From: Vreelandella alkaliphila
GTDB lineage: Bacteria; Pseudomonadota; Gammaproteobacteria; Pseudomonadales; Halomonadaceae
NCBI RefSeq assembly: GCF_016107625.1
Contig: NZ_JABASV010000003.1
Coordinates: 62,001-126,000, forward strand
Direction of reading: 5' to 3'
Length of the DNA stretch: 64,000 nt
Below are positions 24,788 to 32,155 of this stretch, one piece after another. The position numbers were made by a program, and so were the translations under genes. The notes under the pieces were generated by a model that did no database searches, was not told where the DNA came from, and saw nothing but the letters and a program-made list of their open reading frames with translations. Numbering within the stretch: position 1 is the first letter of the stretch; each line of letters begins with the position of its first letter.

Positions 24788-25671
24788 TGACGGCTTTTAC
24801 TTTACCCGATATTGCCCAACAACCTGCCCGTTTACCGGGCACGCTTTCCTGGGTTGGGATGGAAGGCATTGCGTTGCCGGTACAGCTGGCGGGGTACCAA
24901 GTGAATGCCAATGTGTCAGCTGGTGTTAGCCTTGAGGAGGCCGGTGCTCGTGGTATCCACATGTCACGGCTGTATACCGCATTGGATGCATTAGAGCACC
25001 AGCCGCTAACGCTCACATTAATTCATCGTGTTCTTGCGGCTTTTTTAGAGAGTCACCAAGCATTATCAGAAAATGCTTACCTAACGTTCAGTGGGGAGGT
25101 ATTACTTAAACGTGACGCGCTGATCAGCCCTTTGTCAGGTTGGAAAGGCTATCCGTTTACACTGCACAGCCAGCTCACACCGTCAGGTTTTAAGGTAGAG
25201 CTAGACGTATCCGTTGGTTACTCCTCAACTTGCCCTTGCTCAGCGGCATTAGCAAGACAGCTAATCCAGCAAGCGTTTGTGGAAGATTTTGAAGAGATCC
25301 CCTTAACCAAGCAGGCTGTACTTGCGTGGCTAGGCAGCGAGGAAGGGGTACTCGCCACTCCACATAGTCAGCGCAGTGTTGCCCACTGTTCCATACGGCT
25401 GGCAGGAAACGATGTTATTCCGCTTGCCGACCTTATTGAGCGTATTGAGAACGCCCTGGGGACAGCGTTACAGACAGCTGTTAAACGTATTGATGAGCAG
25501 GCATTTGCGCTCGCCAATGGTCAGAATCTGATGTTCTGCGAAGATGCAGCCAAACGTCTAGATCAAGCGCTTAGAAGGATGGCTGATATTTCAGGCTTCC
25601 AGCTGAAGGTGGTTCATGCTGAAAGTTTGCACGCCCACGATGCGGTAGCGAGATGCGAATGGCAGTGGTGA
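24787..25671 (+). CDS. folE2: GTP cyclohydrolase FolE2 (type IB)
   Basis: FolE2 converts GTP to 7,8-dihydroneopterin triphosphate, the first step of folate and queuosine-type pterin synthesis. It can use manganese or other metals in place of zinc, so it backs up the zinc-dependent FolE. The 294-residue protein shows the family start DIAQQPARLPGTLSWVGMEG, the active-site Cys in SSTCPCSAAL (about residues 147-156), and the conserved Glu/His region near VAHCSIRL. The start overlaps the preceding COG0523 stop. It is the last gene of the Zur-controlled operon. Its stop codon lies in the first unit of a 13-bp tandem repeat. Confidence 0.93.
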   Translation: MTAFTLPDIAQQPARLPGTLSWVGMEGIALPVQLAGYQVNANVSAGVSLEEAGARGIHMSRLYTALDALEHQPLTLTLIHRVLAAFLESHQALSENAYLTFSGEVLLKRDALISPLSGWKGYPFTLHSQLTPSGFKVELDVSVGYSSTCPCSAALARQLIQQAFVEDFEEIPLTKQAVLAWLGSEEGVLATPHSQRSVAHCSIRLAGNDVIPLADLIERIENALGTALQTAVKRIDEQAFALANGQNLMFCEDAAKRLDQALRRMADISGFQLKVVHAESLHAHDAVARCEWQW

Positions 25672-25706
25672 GAAATGTTCATGAGAAATGTTCATGAGAA
25701 ATGATG
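25668..25706. repeat. 13-bp tandem repeat, three units, across the folE2 stop
   Basis: The units are GTGAGAAATGTTC (25668-25680), ATGAGAAATGTTC (25681-25693) and ATGAGAAATGATG (25694-25706). The first copy holds the folE2 TGA stop. Later copies are non-coding. The array could result from slippage and may alter the 3' end of the message. Confidence 0.75.
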
Positions 25707-25801
25707 TTAGCTGGCTGTAAGAAAATAAAGATGTGTTTACGCATTGACACCAAGCAGTCGTGACCTTATATACGATGCATCATCCATCACTATGAGCTCC
25801 C

Positions 25802-26839
25802 ATGTTCCTTCTTATCACGATTGCTACCCTTTCAATCGCGTTCTCTTTTCTGTGCTCTATCCTTGAAGCAGCGTTGCTGTCTATTACGCCAAGCTATATC
25901 GCCAAGCAAAAAGAAGATAATCCCAAGCTTCATGCGGCGCTGACGAAGCTAAAAACCAATATTGATCGGCCGTTGGCCGCGATCTTAACGCTTAACACCA
26001 TTGCGCATACTGTCGGTGCAACGGCAGTGGGGGCGCAGGCCGCGGTCGTGTTTGGCGAAGCCTCTATTGCCATTGTGTCGGCCGTCATGACCATGCTGAT
26101 TTTAATTCTTTCTGAAATCATTCCCAAAACGATTGGTGCTACCTATTGGCGAGGTCTATCACCGGTGTTGCCACGGTTACTGAACCCAATGATCATTGGG
26201 TTGCTGCCGTTTATCTGGATGTCCGAACAGATTACGCGCCGTTTAGGGAAGTCAGAGCATGATGTTGACTTGCGCGATGAAATTAAAGTGTTGGCGCGGG
26301 TAGGTTTAGAAGAGAAAGTGTTGGATGCGGATGAGTCACGCACCATTATTAACATGTTGAATTTGCATGAAATTGCGGTTAATAAAGCGATGACGCCCCG
26401 TACTGTCTGTGAAACGGTATTGCCTAACATGACGGTTAAGGAGTTTGACGAGCAGTATGGCAAAATGCCATTCACTCGTTTCCCTGTGATGGATAACGGT
26501 GAGCAGGCATTTGGTTATGTACACAAAGCCGATATGTATCACGCCGATGATGCCAAAACTATGCGCGAGCTGATGCATCCGATTGGCAGTGTCGACGTAT
26601 CGAACAATGTCGAGCAGGTGTTTACATCAATGTTAAAGGATCACCTGCACATGCGGGTGGTTTATGATGAACACGGCACCTTTGTGGGCCTTATCACCCT
26701 AGAAGACATCATTGAGACGATATTAGGTCAAGATATTGTCGATGAAACCGACAGTGTGGCGAACTTGCGCCACTATGCAAAACAGCGCTGGGTAAAGCGC
26801 ATCAAGCGGGAAGAGAAAGACGTCAAATCGCTGGATTGA
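25802..26839 (+). CDS. CNNM/DUF21 domain protein with CBS pair
   Basis: The 345-residue membrane protein has an N-terminal CNNM (DUF21) transmembrane domain with three to four helices (about residues 1-180, including SEIIPKTIGATYWRG). A cytoplasmic pair of CBS domains follows (about 200-320, with MTPRTVCETVLPN and THLE-type GLITLEDIIETILG). It lacks the C-terminal CorC/HlyC domain seen in longer 'hemolysin' family members. The family is linked to magnesium or cobalt transport, but the substrate here is not established. Promoter elements were not clear in the preceding 130 bp, which hold the tandem repeat. Confidence 0.85.
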   Translation: MFLLITIATLSIAFSFLCSILEAALLSITPSYIAKQKEDNPKLHAALTKLKTNIDRPLAAILTLNTIAHTVGATAVGAQAAVVFGEASIAIVSAVMTMLILILSEIIPKTIGATYWRGLSPVLPRLLNPMIIGLLPFIWMSEQITRRLGKSEHDVDLRDEIKVLARVGLEEKVLDADESRTIINMLNLHEIAVNKAMTPRTVCETVLPNMTVKEFDEQYGKMPFTRFPVMDNGEQAFGYVHKADMYHADDAKTMRELMHPIGSVDVSNNVEQVFTSMLKDHLHMRVVYDEHGTFVGLITLEDIIETILGQDIVDETDSVANLRHYAKQRWVKRIKREEKDVKSLD

Positions 26840-26941
26840 GCATAGTAAATGTTTCACTGCTATAGCGCTAAACGTTCTATAGTGAAGGTGTTGAAAGTCA
26901 TATAAGGTATTAAGGTCACTTGACCCTAATGAGGAGGAACG

Positions 26942-27592
26942 ATGTCATTACGTATCAATGCGGTAGTGCCTGATTTCGAAGCAGAAACTAGCCAAGGCCC
27001 GATTCATTTTCACGACTGGATCGGCGATAGCTGGGCGATCCTCTTTTCTCACCCTAAAGATTTCACGCCGGTCTGCACCACAGAATTCGGCGCAGTGGCA
27101 ACGCTGAGCCCCGAATGGGAAAAGCGCGGCACCAAAGTCATTGGCGTCTCTGTGGATGGCGTTGAAGACCACAAACGCTGGGCAAGCGATATCGAGAAAG
27201 TTTGCGGCAATACGGTTGGCTTCCCCATTATTGCTGATGAAGGCCTAAAGGTTTCCAAGCTGTTCGATATGCTGCCAGAAGATGCTTATCTGCCAGATGG
27301 CCGCACCCCTGCCGATAGCGCAACGGTACGCTCGGTGTTCATTATCGGGCCGGATAAGCAGTTGAAACTATCGATGACCTACCCGATGACGGTAGGCCGT
27401 AATTTCGCAGAAATTCTGCGTGCGCTGGATGCACTGCAAGCCACGGCAAAACATGGCGTTGCAACGCCTGCTGACTGGACAGTTGGTCAGGACGTTATTA
27501 TTCCGCCGAGCGTGTCTAATGAAGATGCCAAGCAGAAGTTCGGTGAATTTGACGCTGTTCTGCCGTACCTGCGTAAAACGAAATTGCGCTAA
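26942..27592 (+). CDS. 1-Cys peroxiredoxin (Prx6 type)
   Basis: The 216-residue cytoplasmic enzyme reduces hydrogen peroxide and organic peroxides. The peroxidatic Cys45 is in DFTPVCTTEFG. The Prx6-type features DHKRWASDIEKVCG, GFPIIADE, and a long C-terminal domain with TPADWTVGQDVIIPPSV are all present. There is no second resolving Cys in the C-terminal position of typical 2-Cys enzymes. GAGGAGG lies just upstream of the start. A bidirectional terminator at 27625 separates it from the convergent chemoreceptor-like gene. Confidence 0.92.
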   Translation: MSLRINAVVPDFEAETSQGPIHFHDWIGDSWAILFSHPKDFTPVCTTEFGAVATLSPEWEKRGTKVIGVSVDGVEDHKRWASDIEKVCGNTVGFPIIADEGLKVSKLFDMLPEDAYLPDGRTPADSATVRSVFIIGPDKQLKLSMTYPMTVGRNFAEILRALDALQATAKHGVATPADWTVGQDVIIPPSVSNEDAKQKFGEFDAVLPYLRKTKLR

Positions 27593-27624
27593 TAAGTTAA
27601 CGCTACCTTGTTTTAAGACTAAAA

Positions 27625-27654
27625 AAACTCGCCATGAACATGGCGAGTTTTCTT
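27625..27654. terminator. Bidirectional terminator between peroxiredoxin and BdlA-like genes
   Basis: AAACTCGCCATG (27625-27636) and CATGGCGAGTTT (27639-27650) form a perfect stem with an A-run before and T-rich sequence after. It can end transcription from both convergent genes. Confidence 0.9.
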
Positions 27655-27655
27655 C

Positions 27656-28924
27656 TTATGAAGGTGCTAAAGAGAGTCGTTCGATAGAGTGAGAAACATT
27701 CTGCGCGCCTTGCAAAATTTCGCTCACAATTGACTCTATTTCTTTAACACTCGTTTGACTGCTTTCACCTTGCTTGACCACTTGCTGCATTGCCTGAGTG
27801 GTGCGGGCGACAAGTGCATTATTTTCTTTTAGAACTCGAGTGATTTCGCTCACCGCTTCACTTGATCCTTTGGCTAATTGGCGTACTTCATTTGCTACAA
27901 CCGCAAATCCACGGCCCTGTTCACCTGCTCTTGCGGCTTCCACCGCGGCATTTAATGAAAGCAAGTTTGTTTGGCTGGCAATTTGCGCGATTGATGCAGT
28001 AATTTTGTTAATCTGTTCCGCTTGTTGGTTTAGTGCAGTGATTAGTTGCTGTGCTTCGTTGAGCGTATGGGCGGCATGTTGTGAGTCGGAAAGCACCGTT
28101 TGCAAGTGGGTTAACCCATTTTGAGCAATCCGCTCGGTTTGGCTAGACGATGCTTGAGCGCTGCTTACGGTGGCTTTAGCCGCTTCAGTTGCCAGCATTG
28201 CTTGAGTGATATCGGTAGCAAACTTAACGACCTTTACCACCTTACCCTCGTCATCAAAGATAGGGTTATAAGTAGCTTCCAGCCAAACGGCGTCTCCTTT
28301 GGCATTTAGGCGTAAGAACTTACCCTGCTTATACTCCCCTTGGCTTAAGCGTTGCCAGAAATCTGAGTGTTCTCGGTAAAAATCATTATCGCAGAACAGT
28401 CGATGATGTTCGCCACGAAGTTTGTGCAGAGGATACCCCATTACTTGTTCAAAATTAGTATTGGCATCCAGAATAAAACCGTCAGTTGTGAATTCAATGA
28501 CTGCCATTGAGCTATTTAGGGCTTGAAGAATGAAACGTTCGCTAGCGGCGTTTTGGTGCTCTTTGGTCACATCAGTGGCTACTTTTAAAATTTGTACAAC
28601 GTTGCCACGACGGTTCTTGATCGGTAAATAGGTGGCCTCAAGCCATACCTCTTCGCCAAGTGCGTTCATGCGCCGAAAACGCCCCTGCTGGCTTACACCT
28701 GCTGCAAGTGATTTCCAAAAATCATCATATTGACGGTTAGACGTTTCTTCAGGAAAACAAAAAATACGGTGATGCTGCCCCTTAATATCAGCTAATAAGT
28801 ACCCCATAGAGGCTAAAAACGGCTCACTAGCCTCTTGGATAATGCCTTCCGATGAAAAATAGATACACGCAGTATGTTGGGTTAGGGCGCTACGTAAGGC
28901 GTCAGAAGCGAAATATGCGAGCAT
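27656..28924 (-). CDS. Soluble PAS-PAS methyl-accepting protein, BdlA-like
   Basis: The 422-residue protein has two tandem PAS domains (about residues 10-115 and 130-240). Each carries the HHR-[IL]-FC motif (QHHRIFC, EHHRLFC) and a matching WLEATY-PI strand. A methyl-accepting signalling domain follows, with the conserved hairpin [34 protein letters not shown]. There is no membrane segment, so it is cytosolic. This architecture equals Pseudomonas BdlA, which links redox or nutrient signals and c-di-GMP to biofilm dispersal. The PAS Cys residues may hold haem or flavin, but this cannot be seen. No chemotaxis genes are nearby. Confidence 0.87.
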   Translation of the reverse strand: MLAYFASDALRSALTQHTACIYFSSEGIIQEASEPFLASMGYLLADIKGQHHRIFCFPEETSNRQYDDFWKSLAAGVSQQGRFRRMNALGEEVWLEATYLPIKNRRGNVVQILKVATDVTKEHQNAASERFILQALNSSMAVIEFTTDGFILDANTNFEQVMGYPLHKLRGEHHRLFCDNDFYREHSDFWQRLSQGEYKQGKFLRLNAKGDAVWLEATYNPIFDDEGKVVKVVKFATDITQAMLATEAAKATVSSAQASSSQTERIAQNGLTHLQTVLSDSQHAAHTLNEAQQLITALNQQAEQINKITASIAQIASQTNLLSLNAAVEAARAGEQGRGFAVVANEVRQLAKGSSEAVSEITRVLKENNALVARTTQAMQQVVKQGESSQTSVKEIESIVSEILQGAQNVSHSIERLSLAPS

Positions 28925-29018
28925 TGGTAGTCCCTTGAATCTAGTCTGTTGTCACCGAGAATAGGGTGATAGTAGATCAGATCTTGATAAAAGGCACTCT
29001 GTTTGTAATGGTTTTGTA

Positions 29019-29046
29019 CAAATAAGTAGTATGCTAGCCTTATTTG
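29019..29046. repeat. 8-bp inverted repeat beside the DUF3047 stop
   Basis: CAAATAAG (29019-29026) and CTTATTTG (29039-29046) form a perfect inverted repeat with a 12-base spacer. It lies directly after the DUF3047 stop on the minus strand and about 95 bp upstream of the BdlA-like gene. It could be an operator or a weak terminator. Confidence 0.35.
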
Positions 29047-29047
29047 A

Positions 29048-29731
29048 CTATTGGGGACATGTAGGGGGAGTGCTAAGGCTAGAAAAGCCTAGTTGGGTAA
29101 ACCACGCAGTGGCGTTGCCGCCTGTATTATCACCATCACTCATTAAGGCGATACCGTTGACTTGGCTAGGAGCGTTGCCAAAAAGAGCTTGGTAGTCAGC
29201 ACGGACATCGCGTACTTCTGCCACCCACTCCCCAACCGCGCTATTGCCACTTTGCAGCGCCATCAGTTGTGCTCGGTCAGTAAAGGCATTTGGCCACGAT
29301 GCACCCTGAGGTTGGGTAGAGGACCAGACATAGTTAACCGATTCGACCTGCCAGGGAAGAATCCCCGTCTTACGCGCCACATAAACCCGTGCTGGATAGT
29401 CATCGCCCGCTTTCGTAGTTTCATCAACGCCCGGATAGATTGAGTCTACTTGCCAGCACCAGTGAAGGTAGGGCGTTTCATTTAAGTCAATATCGCGTTC
29501 CAGGTAGCGTGCAGAGGCCTGGCCCTGAGCATTGGCTTCAAGCACTCGTTGGCCTGATTTCTCAACAATGGAATAGCGTGTTTCGCCTTCGAAGCTTCGG
29601 GTAGGCCAGGTCATGATTTGGTTAGGTGTAAAGCGTATCTCTTGCCCGCTAGCGGTTGTGAATAATAACGGGCTAAAAAATAGGCTCGCTAATACTGTTC
29701 CTTTGATGGGAAAAGCGCTAGCGAGGCTCAT
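29048..29731 (-). CDS. DUF3047 family exported protein
   Basis: The start at 29731 gives a 227-residue protein with an N-terminal signal peptide (hydrophobic stretch about residues 10-26, ending TTASGQE). A DUF3047 domain follows, with HWCWQVDSIYP, DDYPARVYVA and a C-terminal GIALMSDGDNTGG segment. The conserved acidic and aromatic residues suggest a carbohydrate-binding-like beta fold, but no function is known. A longer reading from 29815 would overlap the anti-sigma gene by 98 bp, so the internal Met with GGTGG upstream is preferred. It is the third gene of an operon with an ECF sigma factor and zinc-finger protein, which suggests it is an envelope effector or target of that signalling unit. 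Confidence 0.75.
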   Translation of the reverse strand: MSLASAFPIKGTVLASLFFSPLLFTTASGQEIRFTPNQIMTWPTRSFEGETRYSIVEKSGQRVLEANAQGQASARYLERDIDLNETPYLHWCWQVDSIYPGVDETTKAGDDYPARVYVARKTGILPWQVESVNYVWSSTQPQGASWPNAFTDRAQLMALQSGNSAVGEWVAEVRDVRADYQALFGNAPSQVNGIALMSDGDNTGGNATAWFTQLGFSSLSTPPTCPQ

Positions 29732-29933
29732 AACGACCACCGCCGTCTGTTGAGCTTTTGGGTGCAGCAGGGTGGTGCTCACCAATTTTGTGAAGCAGGT
29801 CAAATTGGCGGGCACAGGCGCGGCAGGCGCTGCACATAGAGAGATGTATGCGTAGTGCAGTACGTTCGCGAAAGGTGAGTGCTCTATCTTGTTTAAGTGA
29901 CATCAAACGCGTTGCTTCACGGCACATTAGCAT
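29718..29933 (-). CDS. Small zinc-finger (zf-HC2) anti-sigma-like protein
   Basis: The 71-residue protein has the zf-HC2 pattern: CREATRL near the N-terminus, then HLSMCSACRAC (His-X3-Cys-X2-Cys), expected to bind zinc. Such proteins hold ECF sigma factors inactive. The domain is cytoplasmic and there is no transmembrane tail, unlike RsrA/RseA-type membrane anti-sigmas. The start has AGGAG 9 bp upstream. It lies 12 bp after the sigma gene and overlaps the next gene (DUF3047) by 14 bp. Its partnership with the sigma factor is inferred from gene order. Confidence 0.8.
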   Translation of the reverse strand: MLMCREATRLMSLKQDRALTFRERTALRIHLSMCSACRACARQFDLLHKIGEHHPAAPKSSTDGGGRYEPR

Positions 29934-29945
29934 CTTTATTGGCTC

Positions 29946-30515
29946 CTACTGAATCCAGCCGTTATCCAAACAGGCTCTTAACCTTAGCCGTGCTCGGTGT
30001 AAGATAACCCAACAGTTAGTTTCTGTTATGTCGAGTTCCTTACAAATATCCTGTGTCGATAATCCCATCAGCTCTCGTAAGGTAAATACGCGTGCGATAC
30101 TGTCAGGTAGCGCTATTAAACAAGCATCGAACACTTGCCAGAAGCGCTGATTCTCTAAAATATGCTCAGGTTCTCCCCAGTCGTGCGGGCGGGCGCTGGG
30201 CTGCCAATGCCCATTTGATTTGAATAGTCGGTCTAACGTGTCCTCGTCGATTGAGTCATTTAGCGGCTGCCAGCGCCCCTGTTTTTTCTGCTGGCGCAGA
30301 TGGTCAAGTATCTTAAATTTCAAGATGCCAAATACCCAGGTTTCAAATTCTGAGCGCCCTTCAAATGAACTGGTTTTTTCAAACGCGGTGAGCAACGTTT
30401 CCTGAACGGCATCTTCAGCGGCAGCACTCTCCCTAAGCTGCAAGCGTGCAAATGCAAGCAGGCGGGGGCGGATATGTCTGAAGTGTTCGGCAGCTTGCTG
30501 TGAGGAGATAGGCAA
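29946..30515 (-). CDS. ECF-type sigma-70 family RNA polymerase sigma factor
   Basis: The 189-residue protein has sigma region 2 (about residues 15-80: AFARLQLRESAAAEDAVQET and FETWVFGILKFKILDHLR) and region 4 (about 125-180, ELMGLSTQDICKELDITETN with WVILHRARLRLR). Region 3 is lacking, as is typical for the ECF group. The start is TTG 30515, with AGGGA 8 bp upstream, and no better Met codon exists. It heads a three-gene operon with a zf-HC2 protein and an exported DUF3047 protein. The inducing signal is unknown. Confidence 0.9.
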   Translation of the reverse strand: MPISSQQAAEHFRHIRPRLLAFARLQLRESAAAEDAVQETLLTAFEKTSSFEGRSEFETWVFGILKFKILDHLRQQKKQGRWQPLNDSIDEDTLDRLFKSNGHWQPSARPHDWGEPEHILENQRFWQVFDACLIALPDSIARVFTLRELMGLSTQDICKELDITETNCWVILHRARLRLRACLDNGWIQ

Positions 30516-30562
30516 TATGAGCGTCCCTAAGCTAAGAAAAGTCAGGCTTAAAGCTCAAGGAT

Positions 30563-30596
30563 CCCATCACCGCGTAAGATGCGTTGCGGTGACGGG
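30563..30596 (-). terminator. Hairpin downstream of the isocitrate dehydrogenase gene
   Basis: On the minus strand, CCC-G-TCACCGC pairs with GCGGTGA-T-GGG (plus-strand positions 30563-30573 and 30586-30596), with one internal mismatch and a 12-base loop. The following bases are only moderately T-rich, so strength is uncertain. It lies between the IDH stop and the sigma factor gene. Confidence 0.5.
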
Positions 30597-30612
30597 AGAA
30601 GCACCTAAACAG

Positions 30613-31629
30613 TTAAGCGGTTAAGTGCTCTACGAGCGCTTGGGCAAATGTATCGGTTGTGCCGGTGCCGCCCATGTCGGGTGTCACCATATCGCGGCGT
30701 GTCTCCAACACCGCGCGAATTCCGTGACGAATCGCGTCGCCTTTTTCGTTCATGCCTAAATGGTCAAGCATTTGGGCGGCTGCTAGTAGCAGGGCGCAAG
30801 GGTTGGCGATTTTTTGTCCGGCAATATCCGGTGCTGAACCGTGAACTGCTTCAAAAATAGCAGCCTTTTCGCCGATGTTAGCACCGGGCGCTAGACCTAA
30901 TCCGCCAACTAGCCCTGCACATAGGTCAGAAAGAATATCGCCAAACAGGTTGGTGGTGACAACGACATCGAACTGGTGCGGATTCATCACTAGCTGCATG
31001 CAGGCGTTATCTACAATCATTTCCTGGAATTCGATCTCGGGATACTCTTTGGCGACTTCCCGAGCGACATCCAAAAACAGGCCAGAGCTGGTTTTAATGA
31101 TGTTAGCTTTATGTACAGCGGTGACTTTCTTACGGCCGTTATTTTTGGCTAGCTCAAACGCATAGCGCACAATGCGTTCGGAACCCTGGCGGGTTACCTT
31201 GATGACTGAAATGCCGGTATTGCCATCGTCAATCATCTCTTGGCCATCAGAGAGGTAGGCGCCTTCGGTGTTTTCCCGCACGGTAATCATATCGATATCG
31301 CTGTAACGCGAACGCGTACCGGGGAAGCTAATCGCAGGGCGCACGTTAGCGTACAAGTCAAAATGACGACGCAGTTGCACATTGATGGAGGAGAAACCTT
31401 TGCCAATGGGAGTGGTCAGCGGGCCTTTCAGGGCAATACCGTACTTCTCGATGGCATCAAGCGACTCTTGAGGAATCAGCGTACCGTGTTTTTCAAGCGC
31501 CGCCAGGCCAGCATCGATAAACTCATAATTCAGACCGCACTCCAGCGCATCAAGCACGCGCAGGGTGGCATCCATAATTTCTGGGCCGATACCGTCGCCT
31601 TTAATCACCGCAATTGACTGACTCATCAT
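30613..31629 (-). CDS. NAD-dependent isocitrate dehydrogenase
   Basis: The 338-residue protein belongs to the isocitrate/isopropylmalate dehydrogenase family. The N-terminal VIKGDGIGPEI and the catalytic TVRENTEGAYLSDGQ (about residues 117-131) are clear, with the metal-binding Asp residues in VVTTNLFGDILSDL. The coenzyme region EAVHGSAPDIAGQ has Asp where NADP enzymes have Lys, so NAD is the likely cofactor. GKGFSSINVQLR supports isocitrate rather than isopropylmalate. It is a cytoplasmic citric-acid-cycle enzyme. GAGGAG lies upstream of two consecutive ATG codons (31629 and 31626), and either could be used. It stands alone. Confidence 0.82.
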   Translation of the reverse strand: MMSQSIAVIKGDGIGPEIMDATLRVLDALECGLNYEFIDAGLAALEKHGTLIPQESLDAIEKYGIALKGPLTTPIGKGFSSINVQLRRHFDLYANVRPAISFPGTRSRYSDIDMITVRENTEGAYLSDGQEMIDDGNTGISVIKVTRQGSERIVRYAFELAKNNGRKKVTAVHKANIIKTSSGLFLDVAREVAKEYPEIEFQEMIVDNACMQLVMNPHQFDVVVTTNLFGDILSDLCAGLVGGLGLAPGANIGEKAAIFEAVHGSAPDIAGQKIANPCALLLAAAQMLDHLGMNEKGDAIRHGIRAVLETRRDMVTPDMGGTGTTDTFAQALVEHLTA

Positions 31630-31845
31630 CTACTTCTCCTCTTTGGCGGGCATATTCGGCACGTGGCTATGTGTGCCGCTTCAACATAAAACGTTGGCAA
31701 TTGTCATCGTTTCTGGTGGCGCAATGGTACGCCACAATCAGTCGCGAGGTCACCCTGCCTAAGTAGAGGTGAGGGCGTGTTAGCGCGTATCACAGTGTGA
31801 GCTACCAGAGTGGCGTGAGATGCAATGCGGCTGTGATGCTGTTAG

Positions 31846-32155
31846 AATACTGCGCTTTGTCGCATCTTGCTTATTGCAACCGTACAGAATATTACTTATG
31901 ACTGAATTTACTCACATCTTTTCTGGGCTGATGACTCCGCCCTAAGTAATTCCCTCCTTTATATAAGCGCCATGACGCCTATCGCGTTTTGTCGGCGCTT
32001 GTGCATCCTATGGCCGTTCATTGGCTATTGATGCTGCCCCGTATCTTCGTGATGCAGCACTGTTTTGACAACCTATTCGCTTAATTGCGCGTTCTCGCTT
32101 CACCTCGGTGTGGCGGTAGTGCGTAGTGTTTCACCTTCAACTATGGACTCCCTGA
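31846..32155 (+). promoter_or_regulatory. Long structured region upstream of the SulP gene (possible leader)
   Basis: The 526 bp between the IDH gene and the SulP start hold no gene on the track. A -10-like TGTTAGAAT stretch lies around 31841-31849, so a leader of about 300 bases is possible. The leader shows several stems. AAGCGCC (31965-31971) pairs with GGCGCTT (31994-32000). GCATCC/GATGC-type arms surround 32003-32034. ATGCTGC pairs with GCAGCA further on. A short ORF (31898-31945) lies at its start. The SulP start has no good Shine-Dalgarno sequence, which fits regulation of translation. No riboswitch class was recognised. Confidence 0.4.
31898..31945 (+). CDS. Possible 15-residue leader peptide ending Pro-Pro-stop
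   Basis: ATG at 31898 opens MTEFTHIFSGLMTPP followed by TAA. Ending in Pro-Pro before the stop is a known ribosome-stalling context, so translation of this peptide could control the downstream SulP-Usp message. No strong ribosome-binding site is visible before the ATG. Coding status is a hypothesis. Confidence 0.3.
   Translation: MTEFTHIFSGLMTPP

Noticed and set aside
31921-31945. GGGCTGATGACTCC in the SulP leader resembles the 3' end of the fluoride (crcB) riboswitch.
   Set aside because: The expected 5' half with a GG-N-GATGG-type segment is missing and the following bases do not match, so this is treated as chance.
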